Assembly (NCBI RefSeq): GCF_000211815.1
Contig: NZ_GL890907.1
Location: 12,442 to 76,441, forward strand
From: Moorena producens 3L
Lineage (GTDB): Bacteria; Cyanobacteriota; Cyanobacteriia; Cyanobacteriales; Coleofasciculaceae
Direction of reading: 5' to 3'
DNA: 64,000 nt
Shown: positions 8,540 to 17,361 of the stretch, one piece after another
Numbering within the stretch: position 1 is the first letter of the stretch
Layout of the letters: each line of letters begins with the position of its first letter
Notes under the pieces: generated by a model
Databases searched by the model: none
The model's input: the letters and a program-made list of their open reading frames with translations, nothing else
Told to the model about the DNA's origin: nothing
Position numbers and translations under genes: made by a program

Positions 8540-9697
8540 ATGGTAACTTCCCAGCAACTGACACCAGGTGTCTACCGAGAGGAGATATTCCCTAAACCAG
8601 CCCCTGGACTGTTCACAGGTGTACCTGTATTCCTAGGGTTTGCCGAGACTGGACCAATTAACTCCCCGCAGTCACTTACCCTATGGTCCCAATTCACAGA
8701 AACTTTTGGTCAGCCTCTAGCTGACGGTTACCTAGCTTATGCTGTGCGTGGGTTCTTTGAGAATGGTGGCAGCTTCTGCTTGGTTGTGCGGCTAGAAGAC
8801 ACAGTTTCTATCACAGAAGCACTGGGAGGACCGGGAGATGATAGTGGAGGACTAGGAGCGATCGCATCCTTGAATGAGATCGATTTGGTCTGTGTGCCAG
8901 ATCTAATGCGGGGAAACCCTGACCAGGATGACGTGTTGAGGATGCAGAATGTCATCTTAGAACACTGTGATCTGCTTGGCGATCGCTTTGCCATCTTAGA
9001 CTCGCTCCCTCCAGTAGCAGTACAGGTGACTCAGTCTCTAGAGAGGGTAACAGAGCAAAGGTCGAAACTGCAAGGCAAAAACGGTGCTTTGTATTATCCC
9101 TGGATTAAAGCTGAAAACGGTCCCGACTGGATGCCCCCCTGTGGTCACATTGCTGGAGTTTACGCCCGTAGCGATCAACAATTTGGCGTTCACAAAGCAC
9201 CAGCCAACGAAACTATTGAAGGAATAGTGGATCTAAAGTTCAATCTGACCAATCGCGAGCAGGACATTCTCAATCCCCTTGGGGTTAATTGCCTGCGTGC
9301 CTTTCCCGGACGAGGTATTCGAGTTTGGGGAGCACGTACCCTCAGCGATGAAGCGAATTGGATCTATGTCAACGTAAAACGGCTATTCCTGACAGTGGGC
9401 AGATGGCTGGAACTGAACCTAGCAGATCTGGCCTTTGAGCCAAACGAGCTGAAGTTATGGGTACGGATTGAGCGAGAGTTGACCGCCTATTTTGAAGACT
9501 TACTCCAGCAAGGTGCCCTTAAAGGACCAACAGAACAAACAGCTTTCTACATTAAATGTGATGCTGAAACTAACCCACCCGAAGTGCGGGAAGCAGGGAT
9601 GGTAGTCACAGAAATTGGTCTAGCACCTGCTATTCCCAGTGAGTTTATTACTGTGCGTATTATTCTCGGTGCTAGTGGTGTGAAAGTAGCAGCATAG
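8540..9697 (+). CDS. Contractile tail sheath protein 2
   Basis: A 385-aa sheath paralogue (LTPGVYREEIFPKPAP, FFENGGSFCLVVRL, GVYARSDQQFGVHKAPANE, AFYIKCDAETNPPEVREAGMVVTEIG). It shares the same core and C-terminal handshake region with sheath 1 but lacks the insertion after the first strand. It probably occupies a particular ring, such as the baseplate-proximal collar, or alternates in the sheath (inference). AGGAACAAGGAAG just before ATG 8540 provides a ribosome site. Confidence 0.95.
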   Translation: MVTSQQLTPGVYREEIFPKPAPGLFTGVPVFLGFAETGPINSPQSLTLWSQFTETFGQPLADGYLAYAVRGFFENGGSFCLVVRLEDTVSITEALGGPGDDSGGLGAIASLNEIDLVCVPDLMRGNPDQDDVLRMQNVILEHCDLLGDRFAILDSLPPVAVQVTQSLERVTEQRSKLQGKNGALYYPWIKAENGPDWMPPCGHIAGVYARSDQQFGVHKAPANETIEGIVDLKFNLTNREQDILNPLGVNCLRAFPGRGIRVWGARTLSDEANWIYVNVKRLFLTVGRWLELNLADLAFEPNELKLWVRIERELTAYFEDLLQQGALKGPTEQTAFYIKCDAETNPPEVREAGMVVTEIGLAPAIPSEFITVRIILGASGVKVAA

Positions 9698-9793
9698 GTC
9701 TGGGTTAGCAAGGCAATAGGCAACAGGCAACAGGCAATAGGCATGCTAGCAACAGTCAACAGCAATTATTAGGATATTAGGAGGTTTTTGACG

Positions 9794-10252
9794 ATGGTAT
9801 TTTCTCGAAAAGATCCATACAGAGGTTACAACTTCAAAGTAGAAATCGATGGTATCACCCGCGCCGGTTTCAGAAGCTGCTCAGGGATAGACACCACTCA
9901 GGAAATTAGCACCTATCGAGAGGGTACCGATAGAATGCTGAATATGCGCCAAATCCCTGGTATGCTCACCCTCTCCCAAGTCACTCTCAGTCGCGGCATT
10001 ACTGATGACAGGGAATTATGGGACTGGCGAACCAAGGTAGCAACCGCGAAAGACCCCTCCGAGTATCGCAAAAATATGTCTATCGTCCTCTGGGATGATG
10101 CCGGAAATGAAAAAGTGCGCTGGAACCTGATCAACTGTTGGCCAGTTAAGTGGACAGGCCCAAGCCTTGATGCTACTTCCAATGAATTAGCCATTGAAAC
10201 CCTCGAAATTGTCCACGAAGGGGTTACCGTAGAAAACGGTAAATGGCAGTAG
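9794..10252 (+). CDS. Tail tube protein 1 (gp19/Hcp-like)
   Basis: A 152-aa protein of the T4-like tail tube family: MVFSRKDPYRGYNFKVEIDGI, FRSCSGIDTTQEISTYREG, the basic loop, and the C-terminal WPVKWTGPSLDATSNELAIETLEIVHEG. It forms hexameric rings of the inner tube. TAGGAGG at 9778-9784 places the start at ATG 9794 rather than the in-frame TTG six bases upstream. It follows the sheath genes, as in Afp/PVC-type loci. Confidence 0.94.
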   Translation: MVFSRKDPYRGYNFKVEIDGITRAGFRSCSGIDTTQEISTYREGTDRMLNMRQIPGMLTLSQVTLSRGITDDRELWDWRTKVATAKDPSEYRKNMSIVLWDDAGNEKVRWNLINCWPVKWTGPSLDATSNELAIETLEIVHEGVTVENGKWQ

Positions 10253-10623
10253 GGAATAGGGTGTAGGGTGTAGGGTGTAGGGTGTAGGGTGTAGGGTGTA
10301 GGGTGTAGGGTGTAGGGTGTAGGGTGTAGGGAGTAGGGAGTCGGGAGTCGGGAGTGTCAATTAGGTTTCGTTAGATTCCGCGCTTTGCTGCAAGCAACCT
10401 ACACCTGTTACCAACTGCCAATTCCCAATTCCCAATTCCCAATTCCCGTTCCCCTCCTGGGAGGGGTTAGGGGTGGGTTCCGATTCCCGATTCCCAATTC
10501 TAAATTCTAAATTCTCAATTCCCGACTCCCGACTCCCGATTCCCGACTCCCGATTCCCGATTCCCAATTCCCGATTCCCAATTCTAAATTCTAAATTCTC
10601 AATTCTAAATTCCCCACAAGATA
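10253..10623. repeat. STRR-rich spacer (GTGTAGG and related heptamers)
   Basis: About ten GTGTAGG units (10258-10330) are followed by GGGAGTC, then GGAATTG- and GGGAATC-type units on the opposite strand (10415-10615). No gene is visible. The arrays reach to within a few bases of the next start codon. Confidence 0.85.
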
Positions 10624-10983
10624 ATGCAGACAGAGTTTCCTTTTACCCTACCCCAGGGCTACGTAGATTCGGAGGGTAATCTCCATCAAGAAGGCATGAT
10701 GCGGATGTCCACAGCCTACGATGAGATTATGCCCTTAAAAGACCCTAGGGTTCAGGCTAATCCAGGTTACTTGGTGATTATCCTGCTGTCGCGGGTGATC
10801 ACTCGTCTGGGCAGCTTAGACTATATCAATCCCGTCATGATTGAGGGTCTATTCTCGGCTGACTTAGCCTATCTGCAAGACCTCTATCAACGGATTAACC
10901 AAAATGGTCACAGCCGCCTTTTAGTTTCTTGTCCTCATTGTCAAGGAGAGTTTGAAGTGGAGACTGCTACGTTGGGGGAGTAA
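10624..10983 (+). CDS. Phage tail assembly-type protein of eCIS
   Basis: A 119-aa protein, MQTEFPFTLPQGYVDSEGN..., with the conserved segments GMMRMSTAYDEIMPLKDPRV, YLVIILLSRVITRLG and a C-terminal CPHC pair. This family occupies the position of the tail assembly chaperone in eCIS and phage tail loci and probably helps tube or tape-measure assembly (inference). It ends in TTG GGG GAG TAA. A run of five G lies just before the stop, and the next reading frame (DUF6760) overlaps in the -1 frame. Confidence 0.8.
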   Translation: MQTEFPFTLPQGYVDSEGNLHQEGMMRMSTAYDEIMPLKDPRVQANPGYLVIILLSRVITRLGSLDYINPVMIEGLFSADLAYLQDLYQRINQNGHSRLLVSCPHCQGEFEVETATLGE

Positions 10984-11147
10984 CTTGCTACCCCTCCGAG
11001 AGGCTGTTAGAGGAGGTAGCCTATATTGCTTATCACTTGCACTGGTCCTACGACCAGATTATGAGTCTGGATCATCAAGAAAGACAGCGCTGGGTGGCAC
11101 AAGTGGCAAGTATTAATGAGAAGTTGAATGAGCAGATAATTGGGTAA
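10980..11147 (+). CDS. DUF6760-like small eCIS protein without a canonical start
   Basis: The frame encodes GVTCYPSERLLEEVAYIAYHLHW..., then a helix ending NEKLNEQIIG and TAA 11145-11147; this matches the small DUF6760 proteins of eCIS loci. Between the in-frame stop at 10953-10955 and the conserved block there is no ATG, GTG or TTG; the usual start position reads GTA (10980). The frame is -1 relative to the preceding gene, which ends in a GGGGG run (10974-10978). It could be made by -1 frameshifting as an extension of that protein, by non-standard initiation at GTA in the GTAA overlap, or it may be damaged. Confidence 0.7.
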   Translation, partial: VTCYPSERLLEEVAYIAYHLHWSYDQIMSLDHQERQRWVAQVASINEKLNEQIIG

Positions 11148-11489
11148 TGGGTAATGGGTAATGGGTAATGGGTAATGGGTAATGGGTAATGGGTAATAGG
11201 TAATAGGGAATAGGGAATAGGGAATAGAAAATAGGGAATAGGGACTTCGGAGCAGGGACTTCGGAGCAGGGAGCAGTGAAACAATTATGTGTACCTCATT
11301 TGCTAGTCGCAATCGCGCCGAAGCGTGAGGGACTAAGATCTGGCACCAGTACAAAAAAACTTAATAACGGCAGTGATAACAATCAATTTCAGTACTTAAA
11401 AAGTCAAATCTTATCACTGTTCCCTGTTCCCTATTTCCTGTTCCCTACCTTGACAGGTAAATTTTAAACTTGAATTGTAGGAGTGAATG
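11148..11489. repeat. STRR-rich spacer (GGGTAAT)n
   Basis: About eight GGGTAAT units (11142-11197) are followed by AGGGAAT units to 11240 and two copies of GGGACTTCGGAGCA (11241-11270). From 11280 to 11480 I see no gene, only a CCCTGTT run near 11420-11450. Confidence 0.85.
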
Positions 11490-12041
11490 ATGGCAAGTTT
11501 AGCATCGGTTGTGCCTTTAGGAGCAAACGCGGCTTACGCTGGAGTAACTGGGGCGTTGGGAGCTCGCCTTGATCCCTACCAAGGCTTTAACTTCCTGATT
11601 GAAATTGAGGGGTTAGTGACTGGTGGGTTTATCGAAGTCAGGGGTCTAGAAAGTGAGATTGAACTAGAGGAGCGTCCTGAGGGAGGTCAGAATCGGTACG
11701 TTCATCAGCTACTAGGTCGAACCAAATATCCGAATTTGACCCTCAAACATGGTTTGACAGGTATTGACAGTTTGTGGACTTGGTATCAGGCCACTAGCCG
11801 GGGTGTAATTCGGCGCAAGAACGGCACAATTATGCTGCTAGACCGCCAACAGATACCAGCCATGTATTGGAATTTCAAGCAGGCTTTGCCAGTGAAGTGG
11901 ACTGGTCCAGAGTTTAATGCCAGCAGCAATGAAATTGCTTTCGAGACCATTGAGTTAATTCACAAGGGGATTAGCAAACCACTTCTGAGTCAAGCACTAT
12001 CTGGAGGACGAGCCGTTGCTGGACTAGCGGGAGCATTGTGA
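11490..12041 (+). CDS. Tail tube protein 2 (gp19-like)
   Basis: A 183-aa second tube-type protein (LDPYQGFNFLIEIEGLVTGGFIEVRGL, LTLKHGLTG, LPVKWTGPEFNASSNEIAFETIELIHKG). The N-terminal 25 residues are an Ala/Gly-rich extension absent from tube 1. It is probably the tube-initiating or baseplate-proximal ring, as Afp5-type paralogues are (inference from position after the assembly genes). TAGGAG lies 6 bases before ATG 11490; an adjacent in-frame ATG at 11487 is too close to it. The stop overlaps the next start. Confidence 0.92.
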   Translation: MASLASVVPLGANAAYAGVTGALGARLDPYQGFNFLIEIEGLVTGGFIEVRGLESEIELEERPEGGQNRYVHQLLGRTKYPNLTLKHGLTGIDSLWTWYQATSRGVIRRKNGTIMLLDRQQIPAMYWNFKQALPVKWTGPEFNASSNEIAFETIELIHKGISKPLLSQALSGGRAVAGLAGAL

Positions 12042-13444
12042 TGGCATCTCAACCTCAGGTCAGTAACAATCAGACTTGGTCAGAGAGTCTCAACCCACAA
12101 CTGACGAGGCGACTTCTGCGCCCAATCGTCAGCCCTGGTGTGATTGGTACTCAAGTCGCAGGGTCAATTATCTCCCGGGTCCAAGGGATGACCAACCAAC
12201 TGCCCTTAATGGCTAAGTTGATTCAACGCCAGCATCGGTTAGAGGGTCAATCAGCAGAAGCAGTTCCTATCGTCTATGCTCAGCCAATCCGGCCAGCAGC
12301 AGAACCGGTAGAGACGGGACATGTTACTTCTCCAATTACCTCTACCAATGTGGCCTCTGGAACTAAAGTAACAGGAGAAGAACTACCTTTGAGATCAACT
12401 AGATTTCAGGTGGAAAAAGAAACCTCAGTACAAAAAAGTACAGGGTCAAATTCCCAGAAATCTACAGAAAACCCTACACCCCAAACTTCAAGTTCAATCC
12501 CCTCTGAAAGGGGCAAATCTGGGACAAAACCATTAATTGTCCAGGCAAAATTTGTCAACTCCACTAAGAGGAATTCCCGGAGAGTAGATTCTGATAACAA
12601 ACCCCTAGTTTCTGGTCTTGAATCGTCTAGGGAAACTAGACTATCCTCTGACTTATCCTGGCCAGTTGTGCAAGCCAAACCCATAGACTTCTTGCAGAAG
12701 TCGGGAACAGGGAACAGGGAACAGGGAACAGTGGACAAGAATTTAGACAAACACTATCAGAAAACTACTTTACAGTCTAAGCGATCGCTAGGCAGTTCCG
12801 GAAACCTGACCCAGTCGCCAGTGATTCAACGCTCCCCAAAGCGATCGCTAATTAAAGAGATAGTTTCTAGCCCATCCCAGGGAAACCAGCCACTGATTCA
12901 ACGCACTCCGGAGCGACCAGTGATCAAGGAGATAGTCAACAGCCCATCCCAGGGAAACCAGCCACTGATTCAACCCACCCCCGAGCGACCAGTGATCAAA
13001 GAGATAGTCAAGAGCCCATCCGAAGGAAACCAGCCACTGATTCAACGCTCCCCGGAGCGACCAGTGGTTAGAGAAATTTCAGGAAAAGATGGTTATCAAT
13101 TATCTGCTCCCCTGATTTTTTCTGCCTCTGGGGTCAATAGAACGTCAGTTTCTGGCAACGGACTAGGAGTTAGTAGTGGCCCATCTATGGCTCATAATGG
13201 CTCTGGAGTTATCCAAAGAATGCCATCTGTCAACGGTGCATCAGTATCAACACCTGTATCAACTACTAGGTTACAGGCAAATACCGTGATTCAGAAAGCA
13301 TCAGAAAATACTTCAGCCGCTACCACAAATAATCAGTCTGTGGAGGACATTGATGTTGATGAACTAGTAGACAAAGTACACCATAAACTGATGCAGCATC
13401 TGACCATAGAAAGTGAGCGGAGGGGATTAACACAATGGCATTAA
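12041..13444 (+). CDS. Repeat-rich eCIS protein of unknown role
   Basis: A 467-aa, mostly low-complexity protein (Ser, Pro, Gln, Thr). It has four tandem 24-residue repeats from about residue 263 (unit IQRSPERPVIKEIVNSPSQG, ending NQPL), and a short conserved helix at the C-terminus (DVDELVDKVHHKLMQHLTIE). An STRR run of GGGAACA units (12703-12730) has been taken into the coding frame. The C-terminal helix is what related loci conserve at this position. It may be a scaffold or tape-measure-like factor (inference). It starts at ATG 12041 in the TGATG overlap; a GTG at 12038 is also possible. Its stop overlaps the next gene. Confidence 0.6.
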   Translation: MASQPQVSNNQTWSESLNPQLTRRLLRPIVSPGVIGTQVAGSIISRVQGMTNQLPLMAKLIQRQHRLEGQSAEAVPIVYAQPIRPAAEPVETGHVTSPITSTNVASGTKVTGEELPLRSTRFQVEKETSVQKSTGSNSQKSTENPTPQTSSSIPSERGKSGTKPLIVQAKFVNSTKRNSRRVDSDNKPLVSGLESSRETRLSSDLSWPVVQAKPIDFLQKSGTGNREQGTVDKNLDKHYQKTTLQSKRSLGSSGNLTQSPVIQRSPKRSLIKEIVSSPSQGNQPLIQRTPERPVIKEIVNSPSQGNQPLIQPTPERPVIKEIVKSPSEGNQPLIQRSPERPVVREISGKDGYQLSAPLIFSASGVNRTSVSGNGLGVSSGPSMAHNGSGVIQRMPSVNGASVSTPVSTTRLQANTVIQKASENTSAATTNNQSVEDIDVDELVDKVHHKLMQHLTIESERRGLTQWH

Positions 13445-14286
13445 CAGGGTTTAAGAATCTAGCCCAAAAAACACTAAACCAAACCAAAGGATTAACAAGT
13501 AGCCTCTTCGGCGCAGAGTTAGATAAATTAACCATCCTCAAGGAGCAGCCAGGAAAAAGATGGCAGATGGTTTTTCCAGAAAACAAACCAATGCCTCTAT
13601 TCAATCCTAATGAAATTCAAATTACCAAGACAACCCAATGGCGTCATGAAACTCTCAAAAACCGCGATCGCGGTGATACTAAATTTATTGGTGGGGATCC
13701 AGCAACCCTGACTCTCGACCTGTTTTTTGACACCTACGAGGGACTACCTGAGAGTATATCCGGGGGCGGCAGCTCTCCCCTCAAACGAGTTGCATCGGGA
13801 GCGGCAACAGCGGCTTCATCTTTAACTGGTGTGTATGGATTATCAGCACCCAATGCCGTAGATGTTCGAGAGTATACGAATAAGATTTTTGAGTTGACTC
13901 TGATTGACTCTGATTTAAAACGCCCCCCTGTATGTGAACTGTGGTGGGGGGCATTTAACCTGATTTTTAAGGGGTATCTCGGACAACTAACCCAGCGCTT
14001 TACTATGTTTACCCCTAATGGGATGCCAGTCAGGGCCGCTCTCAACTGTACTTTCCAGCAGTTCATCCCTGAAGAGGATGAGGAACGGGAAAAGCCCAGT
14101 TCTCTAGCACGGGATGACGACCCGATCCATGTTGTCCGACGTGGAGAAACCCTGAGCAGCATTGCGGGTGTTGAATATAATGACCCGAGCTTCTGGCGAG
14201 AGATTGCCAAGGCTAATGGGATTACTAATCCCCGTAACCTGACACCAGGTCAAGTTCTGACCATCCCGGTACTTAATCTAACCTAA
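13435..14286 (+). CDS. LysM-domain baseplate/tube adaptor (Afp7/gp53-like)
   Basis: A 283-aa protein. The N-terminal domain (LDKLTILKEQPGKRWQMVFPENKPMPLFNPNEIQ, LTLDLFFDTYEG) is the CIS tube-adaptor family. A C-terminal LysM domain covers about residues 225-280 (IHVVRRGETLSSIAGVEYND...LTPGQVLTIPVL). In T4 the equivalent gp53 joins baseplate to tube. In this position LysM acts as a structural module rather than peptidoglycan binder, as far as known for gp53-like proteins. It overlaps the previous gene by 10 bp, so translation is coupled. Confidence 0.9.
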   Translation: MALTGFKNLAQKTLNQTKGLTSSLFGAELDKLTILKEQPGKRWQMVFPENKPMPLFNPNEIQITKTTQWRHETLKNRDRGDTKFIGGDPATLTLDLFFDTYEGLPESISGGGSSPLKRVASGAATAASSLTGVYGLSAPNAVDVREYTNKIFELTLIDSDLKRPPVCELWWGAFNLIFKGYLGQLTQRFTMFTPNGMPVRAALNCTFQQFIPEEDEEREKPSSLARDDDPIHVVRRGETLSSIAGVEYNDPSFWREIAKANGITNPRNLTPGQVLTIPVLNLT

Positions 14287-14294
14287 AATTAACC

Positions 14295-15368
14295 ATGCTC
14301 TCGACACCTCCTCAAGCTAGTACCAATAGCATCGCTACCTCAGTCCCTGGCTTCAGAATTCTGATCAGGGGACAACAGTTGCGGTCTGATGTGATGGCAG
14401 TAATTGTGGATGAAAACGTTAGTACTCCCACTATGTTTACGATCAAGCTTGCCAACTGGGATCAAGAAAATCAGGAGTGGATTGATCCGCAACTGTTTAA
14501 GCTAGGCAATGAGGTAACGATTTTTATGGGCTACGGGGGTAGTGGAGGGAAACTGCAAAAATTGATGATGGGTCAGATCACCGGTCTGGAACCAGAATTT
14601 GCCCATGGGGAAATTCCTCTGTTGACAGTGCGGGGCTACGACTACAGTCATCGATTGCTTCGGGGTTACAACACTCGCTCGTTTACTAAAAAGAAAGACA
14701 GCGATATCGCTAGAGATATTGCCAAAAAAGCGGGTCTAAAGTATGGGGGAGTAACCACAAAGCTGGTTTTGGACTATGTACTACAGCATAACCAAACAGA
14801 TATGGAGTTTCTTCAGACCCGTGCTCAACGACTTGGTTATGAGGTTGTGGTTCAAGATAAAACATTATATTTTCAGCCCCATCAGGATAAATCCAAGTCA
14901 GTGTTGACTCTAGTTCAACGAAAGGATCTGCTCAGTTTTTCTTCCCGACTGACCAGCTTGACCCAGGTGGGACAGGTGGAGGTGCGCGGTTGGAACCCGA
15001 AGGACAAGAAAGCCTTCATTGGGCGATCCAACCCTGGTTTTAGTACTAACAAAAGCGGTGCTAAGGCTGTAGATCCGGCTTTGGGTAGTCGAAAAAAAAC
15101 CAGCGAACGTTTGTATCGCCCTGTGTTTAGTAGAGAAGAAGCTGAGCAAATCGCTCAGGGGGGATTTAATAACATGGCTCTGGAATACATCAGTGGGGAG
15201 GGCTTGTGTGTCGGACGCTCTGACTTGCGAGCAGGTACCGTTATTACTATCCAAGGGGTGGGCAAACAGTTTAGTGGTGACTACTATGTGACCTCCACCA
15301 CCCATACCTATTCCCATAAACGAGGTTATCGCACAGCATTTAAGGTTAGGAGGAATGGGACATCATGA
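14295..15368 (+). CDS. Phage late control D / gp27-like hub protein
   Basis: A 357-aa protein: FRILIRGQQLRSDVMAVIVDENV..., VTIFMGYGGSGG, LTVRGYDYSHRLLRGYNTRSF, SDIARDIAKKAGL, NQTDMEFLQTRAQRLGYEVVVQDKTLYFQP. This is the late-control-D family that forms the trimeric hub under the tube. In Afp8-type loci hub and spike are fused; here they are two genes. It lies 8 bp after the LysM gene, and a long repeat spacer follows. Confidence 0.93.
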   Translation: MLSTPPQASTNSIATSVPGFRILIRGQQLRSDVMAVIVDENVSTPTMFTIKLANWDQENQEWIDPQLFKLGNEVTIFMGYGGSGGKLQKLMMGQITGLEPEFAHGEIPLLTVRGYDYSHRLLRGYNTRSFTKKKDSDIARDIAKKAGLKYGGVTTKLVLDYVLQHNQTDMEFLQTRAQRLGYEVVVQDKTLYFQPHQDKSKSVLTLVQRKDLLSFSSRLTSLTQVGQVEVRGWNPKDKKAFIGRSNPGFSTNKSGAKAVDPALGSRKKTSERLYRPVFSREEAEQIAQGGFNNMALEYISGEGLCVGRSDLRAGTVITIQGVGKQFSGDYYVTSTTHTYSHKRGYRTAFKVRRNGTS

Positions 15369-15692
15369 TCTTTTATAGGGAGATGGGGAGATGGGGAGGT
15401 GGGGAGGTGGGGAGATGGGGAGTGTGGGAGATCACGAAAGTATAGCGGTTTCTAGTCTAATCAGGTACACAGGATTTTTTCACTATTCCCTGTTCCCGAT
15501 TCCCGATTCCCGATTCCCGACTCCCGATTCCCGATTCCCGATTCTAAATTCTAAATTCGCGCATTCTAAATTCCCGATTCCCGACTCCCGATTCCCGATT
15601 CCCGATTCCCGATTCTAAATTCGCGCATTCTAAATTCTAAATTTCCGATTCCCTATAAAACCCATAACTATCTACTTAACAAACTATCAATT
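15369..15692. repeat. STRR-rich spacer
   Basis: GGGAGATGGGGAGGTGG units (15378-15422) are followed by CCCGATT heptamers mixed with ATTCTAAATT units (15485-15650). No gene is visible in these 324 bp between the hub and spike genes. Confidence 0.85.
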
Positions 15693-16532
15693 ATGACAAG
15701 CATCGATTTACTAACTAATTTGCTAGGTCCCCCTGAAATACGAGGTCGTTTCTATGGGGTGACTATGGGAATAGTGACTAACAATGGCGATGAGGAAAAC
15801 TTAGGCCGAGTCAAGGTCAAGTTTCCTTGGCTCTCAGATGATGATGAAAGCTATTGGGCTAGGGTGTTAACTCCCATGGCTGGTAATGACCGTGGTATTT
15901 ACTTTTTGCCGGAAGTTAACGATGAGGTGCTGGTAGCTTTTGAACAAGGTGATATCAATTTTCCCTATATCCTAGGGGGGTTATGGAATGGCAAAGATCA
16001 ACCCCCTGAGTCTCCTGAAAAAGACAAAGAAGATAGTAAAAAAAAGACTATTAATAAGCGTACAATAAAATCCCGTAGTGGTCATATTATTCGCTTAGAT
16101 GATACTAAGGATGAAGAAAAAGTTGAGGTTATTTCCCATAATAAACATACTATCCGTTTAGATGATACTAAGGAAAAAGGTAAAATTGAAGTAATTGCTC
16201 AAAGTGGTCATGCTATTCGCTTAGATGATACTAAAGGTAAAGAAAAAATTGAGGTGATTGATAAAACTGGCAAGAATAGTATCATTATTAATACCAAAGA
16301 CAATTCAATTACCATTGAGTCTAAGGAAGGTAAACTTAAACTTGGTGGTAAGGGGATCGAAATTATTTCCGAGGAAGATATCAAAATTACTGCCAAGAAT
16401 AACCTGGATATGAAGACAGATAAGTCATTTAAAGTTGATGCTAATGGTAGCAAAATTGAAACTAAGAAGGGGATGCATTTTAAAGCTAGTAAAGACGTGA
16501 AGATTACCGGTAATACGGTATCAATTAATTAA
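15693..16532 (+). CDS. gp5/VgrG-like central spike protein
   Basis: A 279-aa protein. The N-terminal OB-fold (FYGVTMGIVTNNGDEENLGRVKVKFPWLSDDDESYWARVLTPMAGNDRGIYFLPEVNDEVLVAFEQGD, about 20-95) is the baseplate V/gp5 family. It is followed by three repeats built on HxIRLDDTK...IEVI (about 125-190) and a beta-helical KITAKNNLDMKTDKSFKVDANG tail. It makes the trimeric needle that carries the PAAR-like tip. The three repeats set needle length and may vary between strains. Confidence 0.93.
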   Translation: MTSIDLLTNLLGPPEIRGRFYGVTMGIVTNNGDEENLGRVKVKFPWLSDDDESYWARVLTPMAGNDRGIYFLPEVNDEVLVAFEQGDINFPYILGGLWNGKDQPPESPEKDKEDSKKKTINKRTIKSRSGHIIRLDDTKDEEKVEVISHNKHTIRLDDTKEKGKIEVIAQSGHAIRLDDTKGKEKIEVIDKTGKNSIIINTKDNSITIESKEGKLKLGGKGIEIISEEDIKITAKNNLDMKTDKSFKVDANGSKIETKKGMHFKASKDVKITGNTVSIN

Positions 16533-16920
16533 GCAATCAGCTTTCAGGAATCAGCTTTCAGCAATCAGCTTTCAGGAATCAGCTTTCAGGAATCAGCTTT
16601 CAGCAATCAGCTTTCAGCAATCAGCTATTAGCTTATACCTTAACTTCACAGCGTCGAAGCTTGTGCCACTCTACTTGAGGTGCTTTTGAATAAAATATAG
16701 CGCAAGGCAATAGGCAATAGCTGAATATAATAGCTTTTGCTGCTTTTATAAATGTCAAGTGCTATAACCTAACAGCTGACCGCTGACTGCTGACCGCTGA
16801 CCACTGACCACTGACCACTGACCGCTGACCACTGACCACTGACCACTGACCACTGACCACTGACCGCTGAAAGCTGAAAGCTGACCGCTGTTATTTAAGT
16901 TTTATGGAGTATGAAAAATC
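16533..16920. repeat. Tandem-repeat spacer (AATCAGCTTTCAGG; TGACCGC/TGACCAC)
   Basis: Seven copies of a 14-bp AATCAGCTTTCAGG/C unit (16533-16626), and a long TGACCAC/TGACCGC heptamer array (16770-16890). Between them (16627-16769) are short shared repeat ends such as CTACTTGAGGTGCTTTTGAA. No gene is seen. Confidence 0.85.
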
Positions 16921-17346
16921 ATGGGTAAACCGGCAGCCAGAAAAGGCGATTTAGTGGTGACATCTTGTACGCACCAAGTCCAGGGTCAACCACCTGCTCC
17001 TGCGCCGCCTATTGTAGCGCCAATGCCAATTCCTTTCCAAGGAAAATTCGAGCAAAAGTTGAGTAAAAAGGTCAAGATTGGTGGTAAATTGGTGGCCTTA
17101 AAGGGCAGCCAGGGAAAAACCCAGGTACACCCACCGATACCGCCACCGGGAACGTCACCAATCAAGTTTGTCAAGGAACCTAACAAAACAGCTGAAATTA
17201 CTAAGGGTAGTTCTTCTGTGAAAATTGAGGGTAAACCAGTGGCGCGCATTGGTGACCCAGTTAAGACCTGTAGTGAATTACCCCCTCCCCACGGCACAGT
17301 ATCCCCTGGGCCTGGTAAGCCGACGAAGGTATTTATTGGCGGTTGA
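16921..17346 (+). CDS. PAAR-like spike tip protein
   Basis: A 141-aa protein with two PAAR-like halves: KPAARKGDLVVTSCTHQVQG at the N-terminus and KIEGKPVARIGDPVKTC near the C-terminus, joined by a Pro-rich loop (PPAPAPPIVAPMPIPF). The Cys and His residues could bind the tip metal. It sharpens the spike for membrane puncture and can anchor effectors. It lies between spike and gp25 genes, as usual, and ends 15 bp before gp25. Confidence 0.88.
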   Translation: MGKPAARKGDLVVTSCTHQVQGQPPAPAPPIVAPMPIPFQGKFEQKLSKKVKIGGKLVALKGSQGKTQVHPPIPPPGTSPIKFVKEPNKTAEITKGSSSVKIEGKPVARIGDPVKTCSELPPPHGTVSPGPGKPTKVFIGG

Positions 17347-17361
17347 TAAGGAGATGTAACC

